Shown piece after piece: positions 35,698-47,100 of a DNA stretch of 64,000 nt. Origin of the DNA: Marchantia polymorpha subsp. ruderalis (taxonomy: Eukaryota > Streptophyta > Marchantiopsida > Marchantiales > Marchantiaceae); NCBI GenBank assembly GCA_037833965.1, contig AP031358.1, forward strand, positions 1,124,001-1,188,000, in the 5' to 3' direction. How positions within the stretch are numbered: the stretch's first letter is position 1; every line of letters begins with the position of its first letter. The translations under genes and the position numbers were made by a program. The notes under the pieces were generated by a model. That model made no database searches, was not told the origin of the DNA, and saw nothing but the letters and a program-made list of their open reading frames with translations.

Positions 35698-35716
35698 GGG
35701 GCTGGGCTGGGCTGGG
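35698..35716 (+). other. G-quadruplex motif (GGGCT repeats)
   Basis: Four G-runs (35698-35701, 35704-35706, 35709-35711, 35714-35716) are separated by CT loops, giving a short-looped G-quadruplex consensus. Confidence 0.85.
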
Positions 35717-35719
35717 CTG

Positions 35720-38700
35720 TGACAAGAAGAAGCTGCAAAGTCTTTCGTTCTTCTCGCTACAGTCTCGTGGAAAAGACTCTTCCGCTGCGGCGCCCACCGC
35801 AGCGATGTGAAGAAGATCGAGCCCTATGAGACGAACTCGCTGCTTTCCATCTGAAGTTTTGCGTGCTCACGAGCTCGCCATGTGCAACTTAGCTCAACGG
35901 CATGAATCCGTCATGTGAGGTTGTTCGCCCCTTACTTTCAGTGTTTCATGTCTTCTTGTAAAGTGGAAATGCTCAGATACTTTTCCCGTTCGATAAAATT
36001 GATTCCACCTCGCGACTGCTGCCCACAGCATTTTATTCCTAACCTTCTCATGCATCTACAAGCTTCAGCTTTTGTTTGATTTAGGCATAGTGAATACATT
36101 TTTCCTATACAGAGCCAAAAGCAAGTACAGTCAATCGGACATCAATCATGTTACATCACGCTTCCTGATATAAAATGTATGTAGTTTGATCTAGATACTG
36201 GGGAGTTGTTAAGTACAGCATGACAGATGGTACTGTTGCAACCTAGCCACATACTGACTCATTTCCTTCATCCATGTAAATAGAAGAGGTCATAAAAAAA
36301 GAAGGAGAGGAATATCCTGATAAGTGTTACAGTACACTGTAACAAGAGCCAAGACTCCACAACACAACAATCCAAATTTGTTCCAACCTTATCTCAGATT
36401 TCAGACTATCCATGTAAAATTATCTATACACAATAAGAATATGGAGGAAAACATCATCTAACATGATGATTTGTTCTATAAACTTTATCCGTTCGTGCTC
36501 TATATAGACAAATGGAAAGAGGTTGACAAAAAACTAGAAAAATTATATTCTCGACTACATAGTATGTCAAGCGCACATGGATTCTTTCACAACAATGTCT
36601 AAGTTGTTGTTTCGTGGCTTCATCTAACTTCAAAGTTGGACAGCAGATAAGTCGTCTTCCTGCATATTTATCTTAACGTTACATGTATAAATAATAAGCA
36701 TCACGACTGTGTTTGGGTAATTTTATCTCAAGTAGAGGGCCGTTTGAACCTTGTTACAAAGCATATCAATGTAATCAATTGTGATGTAATGTATCTAGCC
36801 TCTCGCACCATAACAAACATCACAATGGCATCCTATATGACTATCATCCTCGTTCTGGACCGACAACACGTCATATGAAGGCGTGATGCATCTAAAGTGA
36901 AACCAAATCCACACATGAATAACAAAGATGTGGATTCATTAACCAAGACAAGATGAAACCTCACATTGCATACAACTTAACATGTTTTTGCTTTGTTGCA
37001 TGATTATCTTCGTTTGGAGCTCTTTTGTTGGTTGGAGAATATTTGGTCGAGCAGCATCATGAATTTATTGCATGAAATTATATCTCTTTTCCATAAATCT
37101 ACGTATATCTTCTTACAAGGACATTCATTTCTGTCTACCCATTATTTGATGTTTTCACGTTCGCTGGAACATGACGGTCATGTGCATGGATTGTGTGGTG
37201 AGATCCGGCAGCGCTTTTGTGTGAGCAGGGCAGAAAGTTAAATCGCTGAATTATTTGAATGATTGAGATCGATCGGCAAAACGACTTATGGGAGGGTAAG
37301 AGACCAAAAAACTTTAATTTCCCAACATTGCCTCGAGGTGCTTGAGAAGTTCAGAGTTTGCAAGCTCGGGTAATTCAGGTAGTCAGCACATCCTCGTCTC
37401 TGTATTAAATGAATTTCTGGACTTGCAAAAGTTGGTCCCACAACTTTCGAGCTCTAAATGCCTTGACAACTTTCAGTCAATGTAAACTACTTGTGGCATG
37501 GATCTCAAAAACGAAAAGCTCACCGCAAACGCTTCCGTCATTTTAGGGAATAAATCCAATGCTTTTGCAGCAGCAACTCCACTACAGCAGTCGGGTCACA
37601 TCTTTGTCACGGTGGTAGAGCTCATAATTAGTTCCGTCCATATACCTGTCAACTCCTCAATTTTTGCCACTTAATTCATAACCTACCTCAAAGGACATGA
37701 TAAAAGGGCAAAAGTCTTATCTACAACAGTGTGCATGTGAATCGATACTTTTACTGTACCAGATCATACTTCTAATGCGTAGGTGTTACAATTTCTGAGG
37801 TACAGCAGAGATGCTCAGTAGCTCTCGATCAAACCAGAAGTCTTGGTAGAAATGTATTCTATTCCTAGCACTTCATTCGATTTGTACAATGGTGTACAAA
37901 GTACCACCCGATGAGATTGCTACATCTACAACCATGAAATCTGTATCATGACCTTTGTTTTGAACTAGGGTAGTACGTTGCACACCTACTGTCCAGTACT
38001 CCTTTGAGATAAAAGCTCTGGTCTCGTCCCTAAGCGAGAACATAGAAATTTTTAAAATATCGAGCTCAAGTCAACCGTACTTTAAAGCATCTGCTCCTCA
38101 AGTCTGAAGATCATATCCAATAGGAAAAGAGATAATTGGCCTTCGAGGGCATAGTCATGCAAAGCAGCAATCACGGGTTGACAAGCGTCGTAAATAAATG
38201 GGACCTGGGTCGGTCACTACCCCATAAGATCACTGTCTCACATCGTGCACCTGGAGAAGTGTCTGACTAATCATGCCGCTATTCCCGGTTACCATTAAGT
38301 TAATTGTGCAAATGGCGATGAACAAATTATAAATAGATCAGGTGAAAAATAAATATTTGTCAACGCCTCACCCATAATTCAGAGTTATTTTGCTTCGTTA
38401 GAGTACAAAGTGCACTGATCAGATTCATTATCAAATATTGGTAAGATTTCAATACTCGTTCGATTTCCACTTATGAACCTTGAAAGTGTTGGTGGCCACT
38501 TTGGGCTGATTACCGATTGTTGTTATGAGCTCTGGGTTGTAGGTCCAAAGATGTAAGCGAGGACACGTTTGAAGTATAAACTCCTGACCCAATTCAAGTA
38601 CTGAATATCGAAGTTGTTAATATATATTCATAAAACACGTGTGACCAAAAACAAAGTACACAACTGGAGGGAAGTCCAGAAATAATTTAATGCCACAGCA

Positions 38701-40216
38701 TTGCTCATGATTAGCAAGATTTAAACTTTTCATGTAATGATGATATTTGGCTTCAGTCTGAACAAGGCAGGAATCTATCAGATTTCAAAAACTTAGGGTA
38801 GGGAGTACATGTATCCTTTATGTTTTCCAAATTTAGTACATGTCTTCCCATACCTTGTGCTCTTTCAATTTATACATGTTTAGAGAAAATAATGTCTACT
38901 AGAAGATTATATGCGAGAAGTTTTTCAAGAGTACTTGATATTCTGTTTCGGTCTATTCCATCTGGTCATCATCATATTGCTTAAATACCCTCCATTTGTG
39001 AGTTGGCTGTTAGTTTCCACAAGGGGATGTACTCATGAGATAGAAGTTTTCGATGGACTGGAACAAATGAATACCTCTAATAATTTGACATCCTTTTTGA
39101 ACTCGAGTATCTTCAGTTCTTTCTAGAAAACAATCCAACAATTCTCTCGTTCGGTTGACGTATTAAAGAGCCATTACAACTGATTATGGAAGGCGGAGAA
39201 TTTGTGGTCCAACTTTTCCTGCCTTTAAGCTGTGTCTGGTAACATTATGGGCACAAAATATGACCAGATCAAAATTTAGCAGATATTTCGGGAAAAGAAT
39301 TTTTTTAAGGTACTTCCAATTTTATTCATCCACCCTCGATGCATTGAACCGAAGGTATCATGCTAGATTTTTGCTGCGAGCCGTAATACACTGCAGGCCC
39401 CATTGTACTGACGTCCATGCCTAAATCAAAGCTCAAAGCAATGCAGCCCGACTTCATTGGAACATGCAAATTACAAGCCTGCAGCAAAGTACTTTTGTAT
39501 TAGTCCGAGATTTTCACCCCATCTACATCTTCTGATCCTATGTGAGGGAGCAGAATGTCTCAGCCGCATTTCTTGCATGTGGGATCGAACACAAGTAGCC
39601 AGGAAAGGTAAAAGACATCGTCCACGTGAAAGGAAGATATGTGCAAGGAACTGCCACCTCTCAGCCCGCCTCGCCTCAGAATGGATACTGTATCGCGTAC
39701 AAGGAGGTTTGTGGGTCCTCGAGAACCGAGAGGTGATTGCTCAGAAATTCATCCCTACGCATGACACTGTTCAGTTCGCAATGGATGGTTGTACTTCATC
39801 GAGGTGATTTGAAGCTTGTGGTTTCTGGCTGCCTCTCGCTCCCTGCCCCACAGCTCGACAGATACTGTCGACGGCATTTCATACACGGCACTCAACAGAA
39901 GTGTTAAACTTTATCGAGCATATAGGCTTTTGGGGGTTCAGATCTTTGTACGCATGGCTGCGAGACGTGTAGGAAAACAAGAATAACGGCAAACCCGAAG
40001 CACAGCGAGGTGTGAACAATGGGCCAGTAAATTCTTGGAGAGGTTAAGACGCTTCACATCTTTCGGACTAGAGTGCGATGATTCGTTTTAGGGTAACGAA
40101 AGACGCACGTATGTGCTAATTGCGTACGAGGCGTGACCGCCATGCTTTGCACTAATCAAAGTGGTGCCGACACGATGGGACGACGGACTGATTTGCATGA
40201 CAAGCAATAAGCCTAA
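35720..40216. other. intergenic region without a supported gene
   Basis: Mixed to AT-rich sequence. Frames such as 36993-37241 and 39457-39807 have no motif, and the latter starts at TTG. A perfect 20-bp palindrome-type hairpin lies at 36325-36344. No LTRs or terminal inverted repeats were recognised. Confidence 0.45.
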
Positions 40217-40960
40217 TCATTTCGAGTTTTTGTTTGTTTCTTCAGATAGCTCGTACACTGAGTGCGCGTGCCATTGGTAGCTGGTCTTTGCGGTGCTGTA
40301 GAGATTTGACGCAAGGCGTGTTTGACCTTTGTTCCCGACACGAGCAAAAATCTTACTAATCTTGTTCAATGCTCGTCTTCGAGCCGAGCTGTCAAAATCG
40401 TCCATCGATATAGTTTCCCAATCTTCCTCGTCGTCCAATACGCATTTGTTGTCTCCCTTTGTAGAGAATGCTGTGTCCATATCGAATATTTTAGCTTGTA
40501 CGACCCTCAACATGGGGCTTCCGTGATCACCACAGTTTGACTCCCTTCATCATCACTGAATCGATTGCCTCACTTTTGCTCGTCAGTGGATTGCAGCTGT
40601 CCCACGGACAGAGCTGTACTACCCAAATGCGGTCTCAATCTTTTCCCAGACAACATTCATAGAGCAACGTTTCCCTCCTTCGGCCAGTCGGTATTCTATT
40701 ATTCGGTCCTCGTTCTTTTTTGAGTCGGTATATCATTGCATGCTGTCCATGAAAGGTTTCAGTCCAAGTCGGTACTCGAGATGGTCATTTTCTCGACATT
40801 TTGCAAAAAAGAGTACAAGACTTTTAATTCTTCGATTCTCTCGTAAACTTCTTAGATGCCTCACAAGACTAATATAATTTGGAAGATTATCTTCCAAACA
40901 GAGAAACAAGGGTATCTCCATCGGATCCTCACTCTTGTGGTAAATATCACTGCGCCTTCA
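40217..40960 (-). pseudogene. decayed minus-strand coding stretch of unknown family
   Basis: On the minus strand one frame runs from about 40960 to 40217 with several stops in the middle. The upper part (40921-40733) gives LEDNLPNYISLVRHLRS and NRRIKSLVLFFAKCREND. After a TGA the same frame continues with RLAEGGKRCSMNVVWEKIE. The lower part (40513-40217) is acidic (LDDEEDWETISMDDFDSS) and then basic. Composition and frame continuity look like old coding sequence, but I cannot name a family. The LVLFFAKC pattern faintly recalls RNA-helicase C-terminal domains, which I do not trust as an assignment. Confidence 0.35.
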
Positions 40961-42200
40961 GCAGTTGTGGAGAAAACACTTTATTTTTTGCCATCTTCAG
41001 TCAACATGTACTTTGTGTAGGCAGTGGTTGTGCTCCACACCCCCAAAAGCAAGGATTGTAAGTTCAAGACCATTAACCTTTGAGTGGTGGACTTGAACTC
41101 TAACCTATGGTTGTCTCCTCGCTACGATTAGTTATGCGGATCACTCATTGGCGACTTCGGAATTATGTGTAACCTCAAGTACAGGATTACAGATTATATC
41201 CAGGGGTGTAATCATGCATACTGTCTATTATAAAATATCCTAGTCAGGATCTCGTTGTTGATAGTAATCCTAAAAGTTCTATAAATAATAATTTCCATTG
41301 TAAAAAATATATTTGTACAAAATGATCGCTAGCGGATTTGGGAGATATTTACATTATAATCACGTTCCAATTTTGGGGGGATGATTAGATACCTAGCTGC
41401 AAGATTTCAGGAGCTCTAGAACAGATGGTATAATTCGGGGCCGCAAAGCTTCTAGAGCACTTGATATAAAGTACAGAATAGAAACTCGAGGTTTTTTACT
41501 GAAGGCACTTCATGGTTACAAAGCATGGAGGACTGACACTTACCTTCTCTTCGGAAATAATTGGATCGAAAAAGTTCCCACATGCATTCTAATTGTTTCT
41601 TAATGTACTCTAAGCTTACCTACTACCACTAAGATTCCAAGTTATAGCGATGTGATTCGCCCTTCCATGTGGTTAATTGTCTTCTTGTGATTGTTTTGTC
41701 CAGTTCTTATGTCCATGAACGTTAGTTGACGAGTTTTATGAAAGTGCTGCCATCATCTGCATAGAAACATCTCGTTTGAAAACATAAGAACCATAGAAAA
41801 TTGGCACCAAGTGATATAGAATGCTAATGCTCCATCAAGTAGTAGAGAGATCAAACCAGTGGGGTAGAATGAAGTTAGACCACTGGTAAATCCAACGCAA
41901 AGAGTGCAACCATTAGAAAAACATTTGAAAAAATATCTCACAGTATGATTATCATTGTATGGATTGTACCATACATAATCATACACACAATGACTGACTC
42001 GAACATATGATTTTATATAAGTAGATAACAATATCTATGGTAGCCTCTTGCGTAAGAACATGTCAAGCATGAGTCACTAGATTCAGATACCTCCAAACGT
42101 ATATGAAGGACAAATTATCCGTATGTGTGGATGCATACGAATACCCGATTAAAGAACACAGTACGGGTCCCAAGAAAGGGACCAGATTAGCGGGCGGTGC
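40961..42200. other. AT-rich spacer
   Basis: No supported gene. The minus frame at 41753-42031 is motif-free. The GC content jumps at about 42200, at the promoter of the following gene. Confidence 0.5.
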
Positions 42201-43713
42201 TGCGTTATGAAGCTAAAGGGCAACGGGGAGAACGAAGGGGACGAAGATGAAGGCCACTGTAAAGGAGGCACGAATGCGCAGAATGGCTGCAGCTCGCCCG
42301 ATCCGCTCAAGACCCGCCAGCCAGCCCGCCCGCCCTCCCGCCCGCCCGCGGGGCCCACGGGCTTCCTCCCTCCCTGGCCCCGGCTGCCTTCCCGGGGACT
42401 GGATGACTGGCGACTGACCGTCCGTCCCCACCTGCGCTCTGTTCTGCCGCTGCGGGAGCAGAGGGAAGAAGAGAAAGAAGAGAGAAGAAGAAGAAGCTCG
42501 AACGCACTGCACCCGCGGCGCGGGCCTCTGCGCGTCACGCTCCGGCTGTTCCTCGCGGCGCGGCAGGGCTCGCAGGTTTAATCAGCGCCCGCGTCCGTTG
42601 CTCCGTTGCATTGCGCTGTTTGTGGATACGTTGCCTCCGCAAGCGGAGGAGCGGGAGGCGGGCCGACCCGAGGCGCACCAGCGCACGGGACGAAGAGAGA
42701 GCGAGGGACGAGGATACAATTCCTGCTGCATTCGGTTGCTGTGCATTGCATTGCGGAGTTGTGGATTAAAATCGAGTGATGCGTGCGGACGAGAAGGAGC
42801 TGGAGGAGGAGGAGGAGGAAGAAGAAGAAGATCAAGAGGATGATGGAGAAGAGCTGTTGGTGTTCAGTGGTGGAGTAGCGGACGACTGCTTGTTGTTCGC
42901 GTGCTGCGGGGCGGAGTGAAGGTGGAGCATTGGTTGAATATTTTCGGAATTCGTTTCGTCAGGGGATTCTGCTGTGCTCACATTCCGCGGGGGAGCAGTG
43001 GTTGTTGTTGTTGTTGTTGCTGCTGCTGCTGTTGCTGTTGGCTGGAAGAAGAGGAGGAGGTGAAGCAGGAGCGGGAAGTCCGAGCATCGCCCTCGGGCGG
43101 CGATTGCGTTTCTGAACTCTGCGAAAGTCGGCAGTTGCTGCATTGCACGTGTGTAGCTGCGTTTCGTCCCGGTTGCAGCGCATTGCAATACTCTCATTCC
43201 TTCCCGTGGATCTTTGTCACGTTTTCACGCGAACGAAAGAGGGCCACCGCTGGGCTTTTGGGTAGTACTTCCCACCCTTTCTCTTCACGTAAGAGGCGTA
43301 GCATTTGCCTGAGGAATACCCTCGACGCATTGTGTTCTCCCCATCCCGACTCGAGCTGCATGCGGGACGGAGTGGCATTGAGTTTGTGATTGATGCCACT
43401 CAAGTCGAGCCCCTTTCCGAAATTGCCGACCACATTTGTGTCCTCCAGATTCAGTGTTTCTTCTCCTGACTGAGTCCGGTGCATCCGATAGAGGTCATCA
43501 AGACGGGGTAAGTGTTTCCCCTCGCGTTTGCCTATGTAGGCATGAAAGTGACATGTCACTGTAAACGCAGGCCATAATTTGGTCACTGGACGTGGGGAGA
43601 AATTTGGGCAGCTGGAAATACCGGGAGTCGACCAATCACTGCCACTTTGATCGAGGTCTGAAATTTGCTCTGGAGATCGACGCTCCTTTTGGCGCACCTG
43701 TGACGCGCGCAAG
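42201..43713 (+). promoter_or_regulatory. GC-rich promoter and long leader of the 159-residue protein gene
   Basis: The sequence is strongly GC-rich at 42250-42700, with a purine run of GGA/GAA units at 42798-42845 and a GTT/GCT trinucleotide run at about 43001-43040. A 26-codon upstream frame starts at ATG 43393 and ends at 43473. A GTAAGT donor at 43508 and an acceptor at about 43569-43570 (AACGCAG) could remove a short leader intron. Long frames here on both strands start at non-ATG codons or are low-complexity and are not called. Confidence 0.5.
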
Positions 43714-44193
43714 ATGAATTCCCTACAGTCGGAAGCATCACCTGCTCTCGTCAAGGCGAAATTAGATGACGAAGGTTTCGAGTCACCGAAGCTAGTGAAC
43801 TCTTACGCATCCTTCCGCTCGGATCCTTACTCTTCTTTCCGCAGTGAATACTCATACACCTACGCGGACTGTGAAACGGAGTTTCTTCACCGGCCAAGAA
43901 GAGCAGACAATTACTACGGAATTCGTCAAGAGTACTTACGCAGCTATACATTTACCCGAGAGCAACCACCTAGCAGCAAGCCAGAGAAGTTCAAGGAGCA
44001 CGTGAAAAGACTGAAGGCTGTAGCCTGGGCAATTCTCTGCTGCAAGTACAAGCCTGGCCAAGCGAAGGCATTGAGGGAGAAACTATCCAGCAGAAGCGCC
44101 CGCTTCTTTCATGGAAGCTCGGATTTCCTGAAGTCCTCCTCGTGCAGATTCACCGTTCCTAGCTGTATAAGATCGAGTATCGAAGTTGCATGA
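43714..44193 (+). CDS. small basic plant-type protein of unknown function (159 residues)
   Basis: A single exon from ATG 43714 encodes 159 residues. The middle is rich in Tyr, Ser and Phe (SYASFRSDPYSSFRSEYSYT). A segment at about 89-95 reads RSYTFTRE, a motif that I associate with uncharacterised small plant proteins. A Lys-rich helix with Trp and Cys follows (HVKRLKAVAWAILCCKYKPG, about 112-131), then a Ser/Arg-rich tail. There is no signal peptide, and the AVAWAILCC stretch is too short for a confident membrane segment. The GC-rich promoter island and long leader upstream support a real gene. The family name and function are unknown to me. Confidence 0.65.
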   Translation: MNSLQSEASPALVKAKLDDEGFESPKLVNSYASFRSDPYSSFRSEYSYTYADCETEFLHRPRRADNYYGIRQEYLRSYTFTREQPPSSKPEKFKEHVKRLKAVAWAILCCKYKPGQAKALREKLSSRSARFFHGSSDFLKSSSCRFTVPSCIRSSIEVA

Positions 44194-47100
44194 ATCCGCG
44201 CGACAGAAATCCGATTTAACTGAAAATCCTTGAGGCCTGTGCTGTGGAGATGGCTTCAAGGGATGTTCAGACTAACTAACATGTAGGATACAAATTGGCC
44301 TCTTCGTCGAAGGAGCCTGCTACTATCCGCTTTTCGATCGAAGCCATGAAGCTGGCACACCCCGCGATCATTCGCAGAAATTGACTGCGAGGTGTGTGAC
44401 TGGAGGGGGTGCTTGGGCTACCAACCTGCCTGCGATTTTCCACCAGTTTTGCGTGCAACTAGGAGGCAGACATTGAAAGGTCTGTCAGTAGTTCCTTTGC
44501 ACCAACGGCTATAGAATGACAGTCGAAACATTTTACAGGAAGGATCCATTCTAGCTGAACCTAATGATAGACGGTTATGTCTTTCACCAATTGCAGGTGT
44601 GTAAGTGACGGAATGTTCTACCACAGTGGTTCGTGAGTCGGCTGTGCCCGACTATCCCACATGTTGATTGTCTCAAATCAGAGTCAATTGTGGATACAAT
44701 TTTCGAACTTAGGCCCCGTAGATCGCATATAATTGCTGTAAATATATCTTAATGTGAGAATTATCAAGCGCGTGCATCCTTCAGTGAATGCATATTGTGA
44801 ACATTTCGTCTCCTGCTTTTTTTATGAATGGAGTTTGGATCTTCAGTTCACTCGCTGGACATTCACCGAGGGATAGACGAAATCGTCATACGATTGATTA
44901 AGTCAAGTCGTCGAAAGCTTCTTAATAAGAAGAAGCTACTTACATCGTTCGTGACGTCGAATTCTGATTATTGCTGCTACTCTCTTCGGTGACAGAAACG
45001 CGTGAGACCCAACATTGTGGGGTGAAGGAGTGCAAGACAATTATATAACAGAGGAACCTGACAGTTTTGCGATCAAAGCAGCTGCAGTAAGATCGAGTAA
45101 GCTATTAACGCTTGGCTTCTGTTTCCAGTATTCACATCGTGTGAACAGGCTAGCATTATCTAGAATGACGAATCACATCTGGAGACTGTATGTTGCCCTG
45201 AAAGTTCAACTCACAATTTGCTCTTTGTATCTGAGCTCTCTACAATCTTTGACAAGTGTCAAAAGTGAGAATTCCTGTCAATTTGACGTAACTCGTTCAC
45301 ATCGAGTCCCTTTTTCTCCAGCTCCTATTGAGAGTGCTCATCAAGCTGGACGTCGATGCGGTGTGGTGAAAATCCCTTCCTATTTGAAATGCTTTTCCAC
45401 CAAGTAATACACTAGAGTTATAGAATCTGTTCAGCCACGCTTCCTCTGTACTACGGAAAGTGCAACATCTTAACAATCTTCACTGACGTAGTCAGCGATA
45501 CTGACTGTCACCCACATAATCCAGTACTTCGCCAGCCGCACTTTCAGCCAACCTCAGCTGTAGCAGATGCGCCTCCATGAGATTTTCACTGTGACTTTTC
45601 CAACTCCAGTCTGTCCACAGTGCACATTCTGAGAGAAGCGGGAACTTAAGAAACGGTGAGAAGACCGCCAATAAGAGAAATGTGGATGGGCTGATCACTC
45701 ACTCTGCGCGACAAAAATGACGCACTTTTTTCCACATAAGCGCAGAATATGAGTTGTTTTCCTCTGCAATAACTGCTGCTGACACTCTTACTTCGGTGGC
45801 ATAGCTGCTCCACGCAATGACTTCCATGCATGCGTGTAAATCCATGCATCTATGCCCTTTTCTACATGTCTATGCATTTTCGTTACCACATCGTATAGTG
45901 ATAATGTGGAGAATAGGAGAAGTGAATTTATAGGACTCAATTAATATCAAAATAAGCGAGGTAATCTAAGAGAATATCACATGGAGTGAGGGTCTATTTC
46001 ATTGCAACCAACTAGACTTATGTCACAGGCATACACATGTATGCTTTTGCATACGTCACTAGTGATAGATAATGCATGTCAAATTCTTTTGGTGTGCCCG
46101 AATATTCATGGATGGACAGTAGAAAGGTTATATGATATCACACTTTTGCATATTGTAGTAACAGGTAATAACTAAACTTACTAGTTGAAGCTAATTATAA
46201 TTAGAAGATTATTACAAACTACTTTTTCAAATGCTTAGGTTGTACATTTGTGATAGATTCATACCATACTTGGAAGCAAATGTAACACGATTTGGCAGAT
46301 TTTTCTTTATATTTCAGTGTAAAGGAATAAACATGAATACTTATTTCTAGGGAATACATTAGCCGGTGCAATGTATAAAAGATGATTCGTTAGATCATTT
46401 CTTTTGAATTTGCTGACTTTGAAACTTATGTGATTAGATAGTTTGACCTAGATATATCGGATATCCTACGCGATATATTTTTAATAATTATCATTATATA
46501 CTTGGAGTCTATAGAGGGCATACATGATTTGATGGAGTCTTTCATTTTTGGCTATGTCAATTGGTATCATGGGGATTTATCACACTACAAAATTTTTGAC
46601 CTGTAATGTTTTTTATGATAAGATTTTAAATAAAGTATCTATAAATCTCCTTGTTTTATGGAAAAGCCACTTTTACTTTCTCCTTCAACATTCTTATTAC
46701 GGCAAGCGTGTGGGGCACCAGTAATCAACTGCCCGTTAATGGTTTCTGCAGCGTCAGTATTCTACAAGCTCCATAATAGAACTCGATACAACCTCCACTA
46801 CCTAAATGTCGTGTAGTGAAGGTAGAGTGTTCAGTTGACAAATCAGCTAAATTGCTCTCTTGGTTTAGTGGCAGTTACAGTTCCTTAAGTTGGCCGGTTA
46901 AAGTTTCAAATCATTTCAAAGAATCTTAGATATTTATAGTACTGAAATAATAAGGAGCTCTAGAGTGATTCAGAGTACGAAGATTTGGATGGAGGGTGCG
47001 TCTAATCATCATTGTTCTACCACATTGAAATCAAGGAAGAAGGGCGTGCAGAATTCTACCCCATCACACGATTGGGTTCCTCCCCGTCACCGATATCCCC

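Noticed and set aside
39457..39807. 116-codon plus-strand frame
   Set aside because: It starts at TTG, and neither composition nor motifs suggest a protein.
40217..40960. Insertion from a giant virus
   Set aside because: I considered this because such insertions occur in bryophytes, but I recognise no viral gene and see no supporting neighbours.
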